DNA of 39,995 nt from QWOP01 sp003669605 (GTDB taxonomy: Bacteria; Planctomycetota; Planctomycetia; Pirellulales; UBA1268). The notes below the pieces were generated by a model, which worked only from the letters and a program-made list of their open reading frames with translations, was not told where the DNA came from and did no database searches. Below, one piece after another: positions 17,503 through 25,787 of the stretch (position 1 is its first letter; the number at the start of each line of letters is the position of its first letter). The translations under genes were made by a program, and so were the position numbers. The stretch lies in NCBI GenBank assembly GCA_947481985.1, contig CANKIK010000026.1:1-39995 (forward strand), read 5' to 3'.

Positions 17503-19782
17503 CTACTTCTTCCCCCGCTTCGGCTTCGAGGCCTGGGCACGCCCTGGTTTCGCCGGTGTGGCGTCAGCCTCGTCGTCGTCCGCCTCGACGGTGGCGATCT
17601 TCCCCCGCTTCCCTTTTGCGGCATCCCGCGTCAGTGGTTTCCGGCCCGCCGAGATGCCGTCGTCAACCGCATCGGCGGCGGCCTGGGTAAGGCCAACCTC
17701 GCCCGGCGCGACGATGATGCAATTCTTGCCAAGATCGAGTTCGTCCTCTTCCTCCACGATCGGGCGGCCACGGTCGTCGTAGCGGACGTCGGCCTGTGCG
17801 GTCTTCTTTTTGGCAAGCGCCAGGAGATCCTCGTAGAGTTTCTTGGCATCGCAGCCGTTGATCACCGCCACCGCCTGAGCGACCTCGCCGAGATAGCGGA
17901 GGAAGATGCTGCGGCGCTGTCCTTCCTGGGCGACACGGAGCCGGCGACGGAGGTACATGCCCAGGTTACGACCGACAGCCTGCAGGGCGAGACGGATCTC
18001 CTTCTGGATCTCCGGATAGGAGGCGATCGCCTCCTTCGACTCACTCGTGAACGGCACCCAGACGCTCGCCACGTGCACCATCACCGAGACGGGGCCCGAG
18101 GGGAGGCTGCCACGGGACTGCGAGAGGCCGTATGAACGCCAGTTTGTGGAGAGGATCGTCTGCGTGACAGCGCAGGCGGCGTGTTGGAACTGGAGCGGCA
18201 CCCGGTTGGCGAAGCGGAGGACAGTCATGTGCTGTCCCTCGTCGAGATTGACGTGCTGCATCGCCGAATGGAGCGTGGCAAGGACGTCCTTCTTGAGCTT
18301 CGATGGAGACTGTCGACTGGCGAGTTTTGCCGCATCGAGGATCTTGTCGGCCGCCTCCCCGCTCATGCCGCTAAAGGTGGTGGTGAGGAACTGGCGGAGG
18401 CTGCGGGCATCGCTTTCGCCGGCGAGTTCGCTGAGTGCCTCAAGCGACACCTTCTGCGCCGCGGGGCCGCCTCCATAGGCCAGTGCCGCTTCGATCACGA
18501 ACGGGTTGCCCCGGTAGACTCCCGGTGGCCTCGTGGCTGCGGTGAAAAACTCGCCCGGCACCACTTGACGGAGGCCGGCGAGAAGCCGCTGCTCGCCAAT
18601 CGGAACCACACAGTCGGTAGCCGGTGGCGGGATCTTGATGTCCTGGATCGCCTTGAACAGCGCATCGGCCTCACCGCGCCCAAGCTTGGCACAGGTGGCC
18701 CGCGGCGAGAGTTTTGCCGAGTCGCACAGTTTCCGGGCGATGCCGGAGGAGACTCGAGAGAAGGAACTGGTGAGAAACTGCGCCAGCGTCAGTTTGGGGT
18801 GTTCCTGGAGCATCGTCACCAACCGACCGAGTTCGACGCCGTAGGGATGCGGCTTGATCTCCCGGGGCTCGGGGGGCAGGTCGTGGGTCGAGCGCTCGAA
18901 GATTCGTTCCGGTCCGTCGGGAGGAAGGAAGTGGATCCGGCAGTGCGGGTTGGCGATGGCGGTCTGTTCGAGGTATTCCTCGACGCTGCCGCGGCCGCGT
19001 TGGAACTTCGCCTCCATCTCGATCGTCACCCGGGTGCCGTGGTCGACGGCCTCTCCCTTGTCGTTGGTCGCCACCCAAACGATGTCGTACTTGGCCATCA
19101 GTTCGGCGCCCGACTTCCCCGGGGGGAGATCGATCCCCTCCCCCTTGCCATTGAGGATCTGGGGCTCGTTGGTCTTGGTGTCGATCCGCAGTTCGTAGTA
19201 GTGCGCCGGTTCCTTGGCGGAGATTTTGGAGATGATCTTCACCGGCTTTCCGGTGGTCAGCACGCCGTACATGCCCGCTGCGGAGATGCCGATCCCCTGC
19301 TGGCCGCGGCTCATCCGCAGCCGGTGGAATTTTGAGCCGTAGAGGAGCTTTCCAAAGATCAGCGGAATCTGTTTGCGGACGATCCCCGGTCCATTGTCCT
19401 GGACACCCATGCGGAACCTTGATCCGGCTTCGGCGACCGGATCGATGTGCACCCAGATCTCCGGGAGGATGCCCGCTTCCTCGCAGGCATCGAGCGAGTT
19501 GTCGACCGCCTCCTTGACGCTGGTGAGTAACGCCTTCCGCGGCGAATCGAAGCCGAGGAGATGGCGGTTCTTGGCGAAGAACTCGCTGACAGAGATGTCG
19601 CGTTGACCGGCGGCGAGCGTCTGGGCTGAGGCCCGTCGCTTTGTCGGAGTTGACGGGGGGGCGACTGGGGCAAGAGACAACGCCGCGGCGGGGGCTGACT
19701 TGGGGGCCTCGGCCGCAGCCTGCGCTGCCTGCTTGACGGCGGCCACGGCGGTAGCGGTGGCGGATCGAGACTGCTTAGCCAT
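17503..19782 (-). CDS. top6B: DNA topoisomerase VI subunit B with duplicated H2TH-like segment
   Basis: 759 residues from the ATG at 19782. Topo VI B is the ATPase subunit of a type IIB topoisomerase; cleavage needs subunit A (Spo11-like). Order: Ala-rich tail 1-58; GHKL ATPase with KEAVDNSLDAC (90-100), QDNGPGI (128-134), GQQGIG (160-165) and HGTRV (248-252); H2TH segment about 333-384; PIGEQRLLAGL and TRPPGVYRGNPFVIEAALAYGG (394-437). An extra segment at 438-515 resembles H2TH again. Then come the transducer domain (VLRFANRVPLQFQ, 521-533; candidate switch lysine in SESKEAIAS, K583), a helical end, and a Lys/Asp-rich tail 715-759. Archaeal subunits are about 530 residues. No subunit A gene is adjacent. 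A TATACT box is at 19838-19843. Confidence 0.93.
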   Translation of the reverse strand: MAKQSRSATATAVAAVKQAAQAAAEAPKSAPAAALSLAPVAPPSTPTKRRASAQTLAAGQRDISVSEFFAKNRHLLGFDSPRKALLTSVKEAVDNSLDACEEAGILPEIWVHIDPVAEAGSRFRMGVQDNGPGIVRKQIPLIFGKLLYGSKFHRLRMSRGQQGIGISAAGMYGVLTTGKPVKIISKISAKEPAHYYELRIDTKTNEPQILNGKGEGIDLPPGKSGAELMAKYDIVWVATNDKGEAVDHGTRVTIEMEAKFQRGRGSVEEYLEQTAIANPHCRIHFLPPDGPERIFERSTHDLPPEPREIKPHPYGVELGRLVTMLQEHPKLTLAQFLTSSFSRVSSGIARKLCDSAKLSPRATCAKLGRGEADALFKAIQDIKIPPPATDCVVPIGEQRLLAGLRQVVPGEFFTAATRPPGVYRGNPFVIEAALAYGGGPAAQKVSLEALSELAGESDARSLRQFLTTTFSGMSGEAADKILDAAKLASRQSPSKLKKDVLATLHSAMQHVNLDEGQHMTVLRFANRVPLQFQHAACAVTQTILSTNWRSYGLSQSRGSLPSGPVSVMVHVASVWVPFTSESKEAIASYPEIQKEIRLALQAVGRNLGMYLRRRLRVAQEGQRRSIFLRYLGEVAQAVAVINGCDAKKLYEDLLALAKKKTAQADVRYDDRGRPIVEEEDELDLGKNCIIVAPGEVGLTQAAADAVDDGISAGRKPLTRDAAKGKRGKIATVEADDDEADATPAKPGRAQASKPKRGKK

Positions 19783-19837
19783 GCGGATCGGAGGTGCGTT
19801 TGGGGGCTGGAAGGGATAGGGGTGGAAAGGTGGGCAG

Positions 19838-19843
19838 AGTATA
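19838..19843 (-). promoter_or_regulatory. Possible -10 element (TATACT) for top6B
   Basis: On the minus strand TATACT lies about 56 bases before the ATG at 19782, in the 240-base gap shared with the divergent small gene at 20023. No clear -35 box was found at the right distance. Confidence 0.35.
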
Positions 19844-20022
19844 GCGGTTATGCGGGGGCAGTTCTCCGGCGGGGGAGACCCTCCGGAGATCGCAGACATT
19901 GCCTCCTGGGAAGGGGCGTCAGAGGCGGAGACTGGGAGTGATTGGTGGAATCGGCTCCAACCGAAAGACCTTCAGTGCCGGTGGCTCCCGGCGCGGAGAA
20001 TCGATGCTCTGGAGGTGATCCG

Positions 20023-20370
20023 ATGGCAGTCTGTGTTTCCTGGCGGCGGGCGCTGCTCGCCCTGCTTGTCGCGGCTGGTGTTTCAATGGCGACCGCAGTG
20101 TCCGCCAACCCGATCAACCACGGGATCGACGCCCCCACGCCGGACGTCTTCTCGAATGACTATGTCCCCCCCGTGCCGGCCGGGGCCGCGCCCGGCTTGG
20201 GTGCCCAACTCTACGTCTCGCCGCGCCCCGTGCCGCCGTACGTCGGCCACACCTGGTACACCTATCCCCCCTTTCTGCCGCACGAGTTCCTCTACAGGCA
20301 TCACCGCAGGTACATCCGGCCGGCCGGTGCGACGGGGATGAGGACTGAAGTCCGCTCGTTCTACTGGTGA
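20023..20370 (+). CDS. Small exported hypothetical protein
   Basis: 115 residues from the ATG at 20023, preceded by GGAGGTGA about six bases upstream, which decides the start over a longer frame. Residues 8-32 (RALLALLVAAGVSMATAVSA) form a signal peptide cleaved near SANP. The mature part is rich in Pro, Tyr and His (PPYVGHTWYTYPPFLPHEFL) and ends RTEVRSFYW. No catalytic motif or known family is seen. A similar-sized exported protein follows 119 bases later, so the two may be related in role. Pro/Tyr/His-rich small exported proteins are common in planctomycetes and presumably belong to the cell envelope. Confidence 0.75.
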   Translation: MAVCVSWRRALLALLVAAGVSMATAVSANPINHGIDAPTPDVFSNDYVPPVPAGAAPGLGAQLYVSPRPVPPYVGHTWYTYPPFLPHEFLYRHHRRYIRPAGATGMRTEVRSFYW

Positions 20371-20489
20371 GCGATCCTGGCTTGAGCCGTCGAATCGACC
20401 AGTCGCCACCGGAGGCCGGACCGGGGTGATGTCTTGGAACCGGCATTTGAGACCTTTGTCCGCTCGAATCCCCCCGCAGAGAAGAGTCC

Positions 20490-20897
20490 ATGAAATCGAC
20501 CGATCCCACTCGGCCAAGCGCCGTGGTCCGTGCCGTGGTGCTCGTCGGCTTGGTCGCCGCCTGCTTGGCGGGCATGGCCGCCGCGGCCCGCGCCTCTGAC
20601 AAGGCCACTGAGAAACGATACTTCCTCCGTGCCAAGGGGAAGAGTTGGCACAGCGTCTGGTATGACCCGTCCATCGGCAAGCCGTTGGCATTGGTGGTGC
20701 CGCCGACGACCGAGTTCACCTCCGAGTACTCCTGGGGTGTGCCCAGTTCGCGAGTGATGCCTCTGTACAACCAATTCCAGCGCCCTTATCCGGGGGCTGG
20801 GGCCGTGCCCGGGAGCGGCGGCGGAATGTATCCGACTCCCTATTGGCCGAGTGATACGGTGCAGTTCGGCGTCCACAGTGTTCGCGGGCCATGGTGA
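20490..20897 (+). CDS. Small exported hypothetical protein
   Basis: 135 residues from the ATG at 20490, with AGAAGAG about six bases upstream as a modest ribosome-binding site. Residues 12-35 (VVRAVVLVGLVAACLAGMAAAA) form a signal peptide with a likely cut after ARAS. The mature protein has YFLRAKGKSWHSVWYDPSIG, then Gly/Pro/Tyr-rich stretches and ends VHSVRGPW. No known family. It follows another small exported protein on the same strand and precedes a hairpin at 20962-20986. Confidence 0.72.
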   Translation: MKSTDPTRPSAVVRAVVLVGLVAACLAGMAAAARASDKATEKRYFLRAKGKSWHSVWYDPSIGKPLALVVPPTTEFTSEYSWGVPSSRVMPLYNQFQRPYPGAGAVPGSGGGMYPTPYWPSDTVQFGVHSVRGPW

Positions 20898-20961
20898 ACT
20901 GAGGACCGGCTGTGGAGAGGCAATCTCCGGACGGCACGACGAGACCGTGATCGCCAAGCAG

Positions 20962-20986
20962 GGGAGAAAACCACAGTTTTTCTCCC
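20962..20986. terminator. Perfect 9-bp hairpin between convergent genes
   Basis: GGGAGAAAA and its exact complement TTTTCTCCC flank a 7-base loop. It lies between the + gene ending at 20897 and the - gene ending at 21000. A proper T-run outside the stem is lacking, so it is only a candidate terminator for either direction. Confidence 0.4.
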
Positions 20987-20999
20987 AGCAGATGGCGCT

Positions 21000-22028
21000 T
21001 CAGCGGTCGGAGAGTTGACTGCGTGCCAGGTCCACCCAGGGGCTGTCGGGCGCCAGGGCGAGGAAGGTCCGCAGGTGTCTGGCGGCGTCCGCTCTGCGGC
21101 CGATGTCATCGAGGACTCCGGCGATGTGCCAGTGGGCATCGGCGTAGTCGGGCTGTTGTCGCAGCACACCCTCAAACGCAGCCAGCGCCAGTTCCTGGTC
21201 GCCCAGTTCGGCCAGAACACAGCCGAGGCTCGTTCGGGCTTCGAGGTGGTCCGCGTCGAACTCGATCGCCACGTAGTAACGCTCGCGCGCCGCTGTCAGG
21301 TCGCCGCTGCGGTAGAGCAACTCGGCAAGCACAAACGAGACCTGTGCCGACGGCCCATCGGCTTGGAGCAGGGCCCGCAGCGCCTCGGTGGCTGCTTCCA
21401 GGTCTCCAGCCGCCTCCAGATCGGCTGCCAGCGCCAGCAGTTCGACCCCGCTGACGGGCTCATCATCCCCGTCGTTGGATGACGGCAGTCCTGTCTTCCC
21501 CTGGGGGGAGAGGGGCCTCGGGCCCGCCGCACGCGGGGCGTGGGAGATCGGCACGGCCGGCGCCCGCCACGCCGGGACGTTGTCCTGAGCGTTGTCCGGA
21601 GCGTGGCTGAGATCGACTGTGTAGAACGAAAACTGCCGCTGCCCACCGGCTCCGAGCAGCTCAAGTCCCCGGCGGAAACTCAACCGTCGGCCGTCGGCCA
21701 CAATCCTTTCGCCATGACGGGCTGCGGCTGCCGCTCCGCCGGGGATGAGGTTGGCCAACCGGGCATCGATCTCCCGGAGCCGGAACCCACCTTTCAGGAG
21801 TCGGGCCAGTCGCTGCCCCACGACCAGTTCACCGTACGAGAACCACTCGATCCGCCCCGCCCGACGGCTCGGCCGCAACAACCCCCCGCGCACCCAGTGC
21901 CGGACGGCCGTGGGCGGCACATCCAACACCGCAGCCATCATCCCCACCGTGTGCAGACCACGGACCCCCACGCCGTCAGGGTCGTCCCAATCGGCTGCCG
22001 TGGGCAGAGGGCGTTGGGTCGTGGGCAA
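21000..22028 (-). CDS. MerR-type HTH regulator fused to C-terminal TPR repeats
   Basis: 342 residues from a TTG at 22028; a GTG at 21971 is an alternative start. Residues about 23-90 are a MerR-like winged helix (VGMMAAVLDVPPTAVRHWVR, then RIEWFSYGELVVGQRLARLL and GFRLREIDARLANL), binding DNA in that family. A Pro/Ala-rich linker (about 140-190) leads to TPR-like repeats at about 195-340 (ALAADLEAAGDLEAATEALR, AELLYRSGDLTAARERYYVA, GCVLAELGDQELALAAFEGV, HIAGVLDDIGRRADAARHL). A TPR domain replaces the usual small-molecule sensor, so control by a protein partner is plausible. It lies 74 bases after icd on the same strand and may be cotranscribed. Confidence 0.85.
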   Translation of the reverse strand: MPTTQRPLPTAADWDDPDGVGVRGLHTVGMMAAVLDVPPTAVRHWVRGGLLRPSRRAGRIEWFSYGELVVGQRLARLLKGGFRLREIDARLANLIPGGAAAAARHGERIVADGRRLSFRRGLELLGAGGQRQFSFYTVDLSHAPDNAQDNVPAWRAPAVPISHAPRAAGPRPLSPQGKTGLPSSNDGDDEPVSGVELLALAADLEAAGDLEAATEALRALLQADGPSAQVSFVLAELLYRSGDLTAARERYYVAIEFDADHLEARTSLGCVLAELGDQELALAAFEGVLRQQPDYADAHWHIAGVLDDIGRRADAARHLRTFLALAPDSPWVDLARSQLSDR

Positions 22029-22102
22029 GGGGAATCGCTCGGATTGGTGGCAGAGGAGGCGTCAGAGGAGAGCGGAGCATCCGGCAGTGCGGGTGGAGCA
22101 GA

Positions 22103-23344
22103 TCAGGCCCGACCGCTTCCCTGGGCCATCGCCGCGCCGAGGTTCGAGTCGATCGCCGACAAGAATTCCTCGGTGTTGAGATGGGGCTGTTTGGGTCCGA
22201 TGAGCACGGCCAGATCCTTCGTCATCTTTCCCGCTTCGACTGTCTCGATGCACACCCGCTCGAGGGTGTCGGCAAAGTGCGTCACCGCCGGCGTGCCGTC
22301 GAGCTTCCCGCGGTGAGCGAGGCCGCGGGTCCAAGCGAAGATCGACGCGATGGGGTTGGTAGAAGTCGGCCGCCCCTGCTGGTGCTGCCGGTAATGACGG
22401 GTGACGGTCCCGTGGGCGGCCTCGGCCTCAACCGTCTTGCCGTCCGGTGTCATCAGCACGCTGGTCATCAGTCCCAGCGATCCAAAACCTTGGGCGACGA
22501 TGTCGCTCTGCACGTCACCGTCATAGTTCTTGCAGGCCCACACATAGCCCCCCTCCCACTTGAGCGCCGACGCCACCATGTCGTCGATCAGTCGGTGCTC
22601 GTACGTCAGGCCGCGGGTGGCAAAATCAGCCTTGAATTCGGCGTCGAATACCTCCTGAAAGAGGTCCTTGAAGCGGCCGTCGTAGGCCTTGAGGATCGTG
22701 TTTTTTGTCGACAGGTAGACCGGATAACCGCGTGCGAGACCGTAGCGCAAACTGGCCCTAGCGAAGTCGCGGATCGAGTCGTCGAGGTTGTACATCGCCA
22801 TGGCGACGCCCGATGACGGGAATTGGTAGACCTGCATCTCCATGGGCTTCGACCCGTCCTCTGGAGTGAAGGACAGCGTCAGTGTGCCGGGCCCTGGGAT
22901 CCGCACATCGGTGGCCCGGTACTGGTCGCCAAAGGCGTGCCGGCCGACGACGATCGGCTTCGTCCAGCCGGGCACCAGTCGGGGGATGTTCGAGATGATG
23001 ATCGGCTCGCGGAAGATCACGCCGCCAAGGATATTGCGGATCGTTCCGTTGGGGCTCTTCCACATCTTTTTCAGCGAGAACTCCGCGACCCGGGCCTCAT
23101 CGGGGGTGATCGTGGCGCACTTCACCCCCACACCATGCTCGATGATCGCATGGGCCGCGTCGATGGTCACCTGATCAGCGGTGGCATCGCGGTGTTCAAT
23201 CGAGAGGTCGTAGTAGCGGAGGTCGAGGTCAAGGTAGGGGAGAATCAACTGGTCCTTGATGAACTGCCAGATGATCCGCGTCATCTCGTCCCCATCGAGT
23301 TCAACGACGGGACGGGCCACCTTGATCTTGCCGGGCGTGTTCAC
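22103..23344 (-). CDS. icd: NADP-dependent isocitrate dehydrogenase, eukaryotic-type subfamily
   Basis: 413 residues from the GTG at 23344, with GGAGAG a few bases upstream; longer in-frame starts lack this. It oxidises isocitrate to 2-oxoglutarate in the TCA cycle, making NADPH. The N-terminus VARPVVELDGDEMTRIIWQF and VGVKCATITPDEARV are nearly the text of mitochondrial/cytosolic eukaryotic enzymes rather than E. coli Icd. The substrate-loop KSPNGTIRNILGG supplies the Ser, Asn and Arg contacts. LSTKNTILKAYDGRFKD, WACKNYDGDVQSDIVAQGFGS (metal aspartates) and EAAHGTVTRHYR (coenzyme site) are intact. Length is normal. A strong terminator lies upstream at 23481-23509, so the gene has its own promoter within about 130 bases. 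Confidence 0.96.
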   Translation of the reverse strand: MNTPGKIKVARPVVELDGDEMTRIIWQFIKDQLILPYLDLDLRYYDLSIEHRDATADQVTIDAAHAIIEHGVGVKCATITPDEARVAEFSLKKMWKSPNGTIRNILGGVIFREPIIISNIPRLVPGWTKPIVVGRHAFGDQYRATDVRIPGPGTLTLSFTPEDGSKPMEMQVYQFPSSGVAMAMYNLDDSIRDFARASLRYGLARGYPVYLSTKNTILKAYDGRFKDLFQEVFDAEFKADFATRGLTYEHRLIDDMVASALKWEGGYVWACKNYDGDVQSDIVAQGFGSLGLMTSVLMTPDGKTVEAEAAHGTVTRHYRQHQQGRPTSTNPIASIFAWTRGLAHRGKLDGTPAVTHFADTLERVCIETVEAGKMTKDLAVLIGPKQPHLNTEEFLSAIDSNLGAAMAQGSGRA

Positions 23345-23480
23345 AGTTCTCTCCGAAATGGCGGCGTTCTCCACCCGCCGGCCCTGCGGGCCAGTCGTCG
23401 GCGTGGGGCAAGCGACCGCGGGGGTGAAACTACTCGTTCGGATGCCGGGTGGCAACCAATGCGGCGCTGCCGAGGGGGAC

Positions 23481-23509
23481 AAAAAAACGGCCCCGCAGGA
23501 ACGGGGCCG
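23481..23509 (-). terminator. Rho-independent terminator of the YTV-repeat gene
   Basis: On the minus strand CGGCCCCG, a 6-base loop and CGGGGCCG form a perfect 8-bp stem followed by seven T. It starts about 30 bases after the stop of the leftward YTV gene. It also insulates the icd promoter. Confidence 0.9.
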
Positions 23510-23539
23510 GTGTGGAATTGAAATGCGATCGGTGGCAGA

Positions 23540-25648
23540 TCAGGTTGCCCGGTCGCCGACGGGAGCCATGTACCGCGACGGCCGGCCGGCTGTTTCCGCG
23601 GTGGGGCGGTTGTCAGTGGCAGGTGGAGGAGGCGAAATCGACGGCCCCCGTGCTGCCGGCACCTGGGGATTCTGCCGGGGATCCTGCAGGAGGAGTTTCA
23701 GTTCCATCGCTTCCGCCGCGGGAGAGGGATCCACGGCAGCCGGAGCGCTGGCCGCGGGGACCTGGTTTTCGGGGACCTGGTTTGTGGGAACTTTGTTTTC
23801 GGGGACTTTGTTTTCGGGGACCACCGCGGCGCTGGGTTGCTTGGCTGCGGGAGTGGGGATCGACTCGATCCGCCGCAATGGCGGGTCGCTGGAATCGAGC
23901 GGCTTCTCGGCCGTCACACCCACCCCTGACGATGCCGGCGAGCCGGTGTCAGGGGAGGCGTGCCGCAGCGGCGAACTGGTCCAACCCTCCTCCACCTTGG
24001 CGGGCAAGTCGGCCTGCTTGTCGCTGTAGGTCTTCAGCGGCGCGGCCTCAGCCGGGGTCAAGACCGGGGCTGCGGTGGCTGCAGGAGTCGGAGCGGCTGG
24101 ACGTGCGGAGGGGGTCGGAGAGATGGCCGTGGCAGGGACCACATTCGAGGCCTGTCCACGCAGCGGCGTGGCCGCGGCGGCTGAAGTCGGAGTCGTGACC
24201 GCAGCAGGGATCGGATTCCCGCAGGGATCGAGCGGCACCCGCATCACCACCGTTCGCGGGCTGCGGACGGTGTAGGTGTAGGGGGTCCGCTTCTCCACCA
24301 CCCGCGGCACCTGGGCGGTCCGCTCCTCGGTGACGTACTTGCAGACCTGAACGCTCACCGGCTCAACCTTCTCCTCGGTCACCATCCGGCAGACCTGCAC
24401 CGGCACCTTGCGGATCTGCTCCTCCGGCACCATCCGGCAGACCTGCACCGGCACCTTATTCTCGACCCGCTCGACGACCTTGCGGACGGTTTGCACCGGC
24501 ACCTGTCGGACCTGCTCCTCAGGCACCATTCTCGCGACCTGCACCGGCACCTGCTGGACGACCTGCTCATCGACGTAGCGGAGGGTTTGCACGGGGACCT
24601 GCTGGACGACCTGCTCATCGACGTACTTCATCGTCTGGACGGGGACTTGCTGGACGACCTGCTCGTCGACATACCGCATCGTCTGCACCGGAACCTTCCG
24701 GGTCACCACCCTGTTGACGACGGTGGTCTCGGGAACCTGCACCGGCACCATGTTCGATTGGTAGACACGGTTGACCTGATTCATGACGACGCCGGGCGTG
24801 ACGGTCCAGCCGTAGCCGCCGGGCTGCCATGATGCCAGACCGTTGGCCGGGTTGACCGCCCATCCTCCCTGCACCCAATTGAGTTGCGTGGTGCCAGGGG
24901 CCACCATCGGCGTCACCTGATCGACGTAGCCGCCTTGGTCGGCGTACGTGGTCCGCATCGTGGTGACTGGCTCAGCGACGGTGTACGCCTCCTCCCGCTC
25001 GGCCGTCTCGTAGACCGGCTTGCGGACGACACTCACCTGCTGCTGCATGGCGGTCTCCACCACCGGTTTGCGGACGACACTCACCTGCTGCTGCATCGAC
25101 GTCTCGTAGACCGGCTTGCGGACGGTGCTCACCTGCTGCTGCACGGCGGTTTCCACCACCTGTTTCATGACGGTGAACCGCTCTTCGCGCGTGGAAGTCT
25201 CGACGACGTCGCGAACCTGGTCGTAACTGCGGTCCTGGACCACCGTCTCCCACACCGGCTTCATGACGGTGGAACGCTCCTCGCGGGTCTGCGTTTCCCA
25301 CACCGGTCGCTGGACGGTGTACCTGCGCTCGCTGGACTGCGTCTCCCACACCGGCTTGGTGACGGTGTAGGTCTTGGTGTCGTAGACGGTCTCGTAGGTC
25401 ACTTGGACCGCCGATACCTGCCGCTCGTCGTAGACAGTCTGGAAATCGAGCCGATAGGTCTGCGTTGCCACCGGTGCTGACCGCACCGTCTCCTGGCCGC
25501 AGCACTGCGCTTGGGCCACCGAGTGGAGTGTGGGAACCGGCAGAAGTTCCGCCAGCACCACCAGCATGGCGGCGAGAATCCGGCCACGCCGGGAAGCCTC
25601 GGCGCGGCGGATGAGGGGGCGGGGTGCGGGCGAGAAGGCGACGATCAT
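23540..25648 (-). CDS. Secreted YTV-repeat planctomycete wall-type protein
   Basis: 702 residues from the ATG at 25648, with AGGAGG seven bases upstream. A signal peptide (ILAAMLVVLAELLPVPTLHSVAQA) is followed by a Cys pair (QCCG). The first repeat block (about 65-240) has YETVYDTKTYTVTKPVWETQ-type units of about 20-24 residues, alternating W-E-T and Y-E-T. A unique middle follows (LNWVQGGWAVNPANGLASW). The second block (about 310-480) has VPVQTMRYVDEQVVQQ units, turning into VPVQVCRMVPEEQ. The last 200 residues are Pro/Ala/Thr-rich with tandem VPENK/VPTNQ pentads. Such YTV repeats are known from planctomycete exported, probably cell-wall, proteins. The beta-strand-like valine alternation suggests an extended fibre. 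Cysteines recur in the second block. Confidence 0.9.
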   Translation of the reverse strand: MIVAFSPAPRPLIRRAEASRRGRILAAMLVVLAELLPVPTLHSVAQAQCCGQETVRSAPVATQTYRLDFQTVYDERQVSAVQVTYETVYDTKTYTVTKPVWETQSSERRYTVQRPVWETQTREERSTVMKPVWETVVQDRSYDQVRDVVETSTREERFTVMKQVVETAVQQQVSTVRKPVYETSMQQQVSVVRKPVVETAMQQQVSVVRKPVYETAEREEAYTVAEPVTTMRTTYADQGGYVDQVTPMVAPGTTQLNWVQGGWAVNPANGLASWQPGGYGWTVTPGVVMNQVNRVYQSNMVPVQVPETTVVNRVVTRKVPVQTMRYVDEQVVQQVPVQTMKYVDEQVVQQVPVQTLRYVDEQVVQQVPVQVARMVPEEQVRQVPVQTVRKVVERVENKVPVQVCRMVPEEQIRKVPVQVCRMVTEEKVEPVSVQVCKYVTEERTAQVPRVVEKRTPYTYTVRSPRTVVMRVPLDPCGNPIPAAVTTPTSAAAATPLRGQASNVVPATAISPTPSARPAAPTPAATAAPVLTPAEAAPLKTYSDKQADLPAKVEEGWTSSPLRHASPDTGSPASSGVGVTAEKPLDSSDPPLRRIESIPTPAAKQPSAAVVPENKVPENKVPTNQVPENQVPAASAPAAVDPSPAAEAMELKLLLQDPRQNPQVPAARGPSISPPPPATDNRPTAETAGRPSRYMAPVGDRAT
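24360..24720 (-). repeat. In-frame imperfect tandem repeats (VPVQ block)
   Basis: Units of about 48 bases encode VPVQxxRYVDEQVVQQ and its derivatives. Strings such as ctgctggacgacctgctc recur three times at 24551-24665. The repeats stay in register with the YTV gene. Confidence 0.88.
25000..25400 (-). repeat. In-frame imperfect tandem repeats (YTV/WET block)
   Basis: Units of about 60-72 bases encode xTVxKPVxET segments. gacactcacctgctgctgca occurs twice, at about 25027 and 25077, and a variant (ggtgctcacctgctgctgca) follows at about 25125. Confidence 0.88.
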
Positions 25649-25717
25649 GAAAGATCCTCCTGGAATAGGCACCCCGAGACTAATTCCCTGAACGCTGCCT
25701 TCAAGCGGTTTGTTCAG

Positions 25718-25749
25718 TCTTTTTCCGGTTTTTAACCGAAAAAAAAAGG
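25718..25749. other. A+T-rich inverted repeat in the leader of the YTV gene
   Basis: CGGTT, TTT and AACCG form a stem extended outward by T and A runs with one bulged base. It lies between the DUF1854 gene and the YTV gene. In the leftward direction the T-run precedes the stem, so it is not a standard terminator; a leader hairpin or protein site is possible. Confidence 0.4.
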
Positions 25750-25781
25750 GGTCCAGACCGCACGAACGGTGCAACTAGTCC

Positions 25782-25787
25782 AGTGTA
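25782..25787 (-). promoter_or_regulatory. Possible -10 element (TACACT) for the YTV gene
   Basis: The minus strand has ggcgTACACTgg, the same 11-base core seen before the potassium transporter. It would give a leader of about 130 bases that includes the A+T-rich hairpin. No good -35 box seen. Confidence 0.3.
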
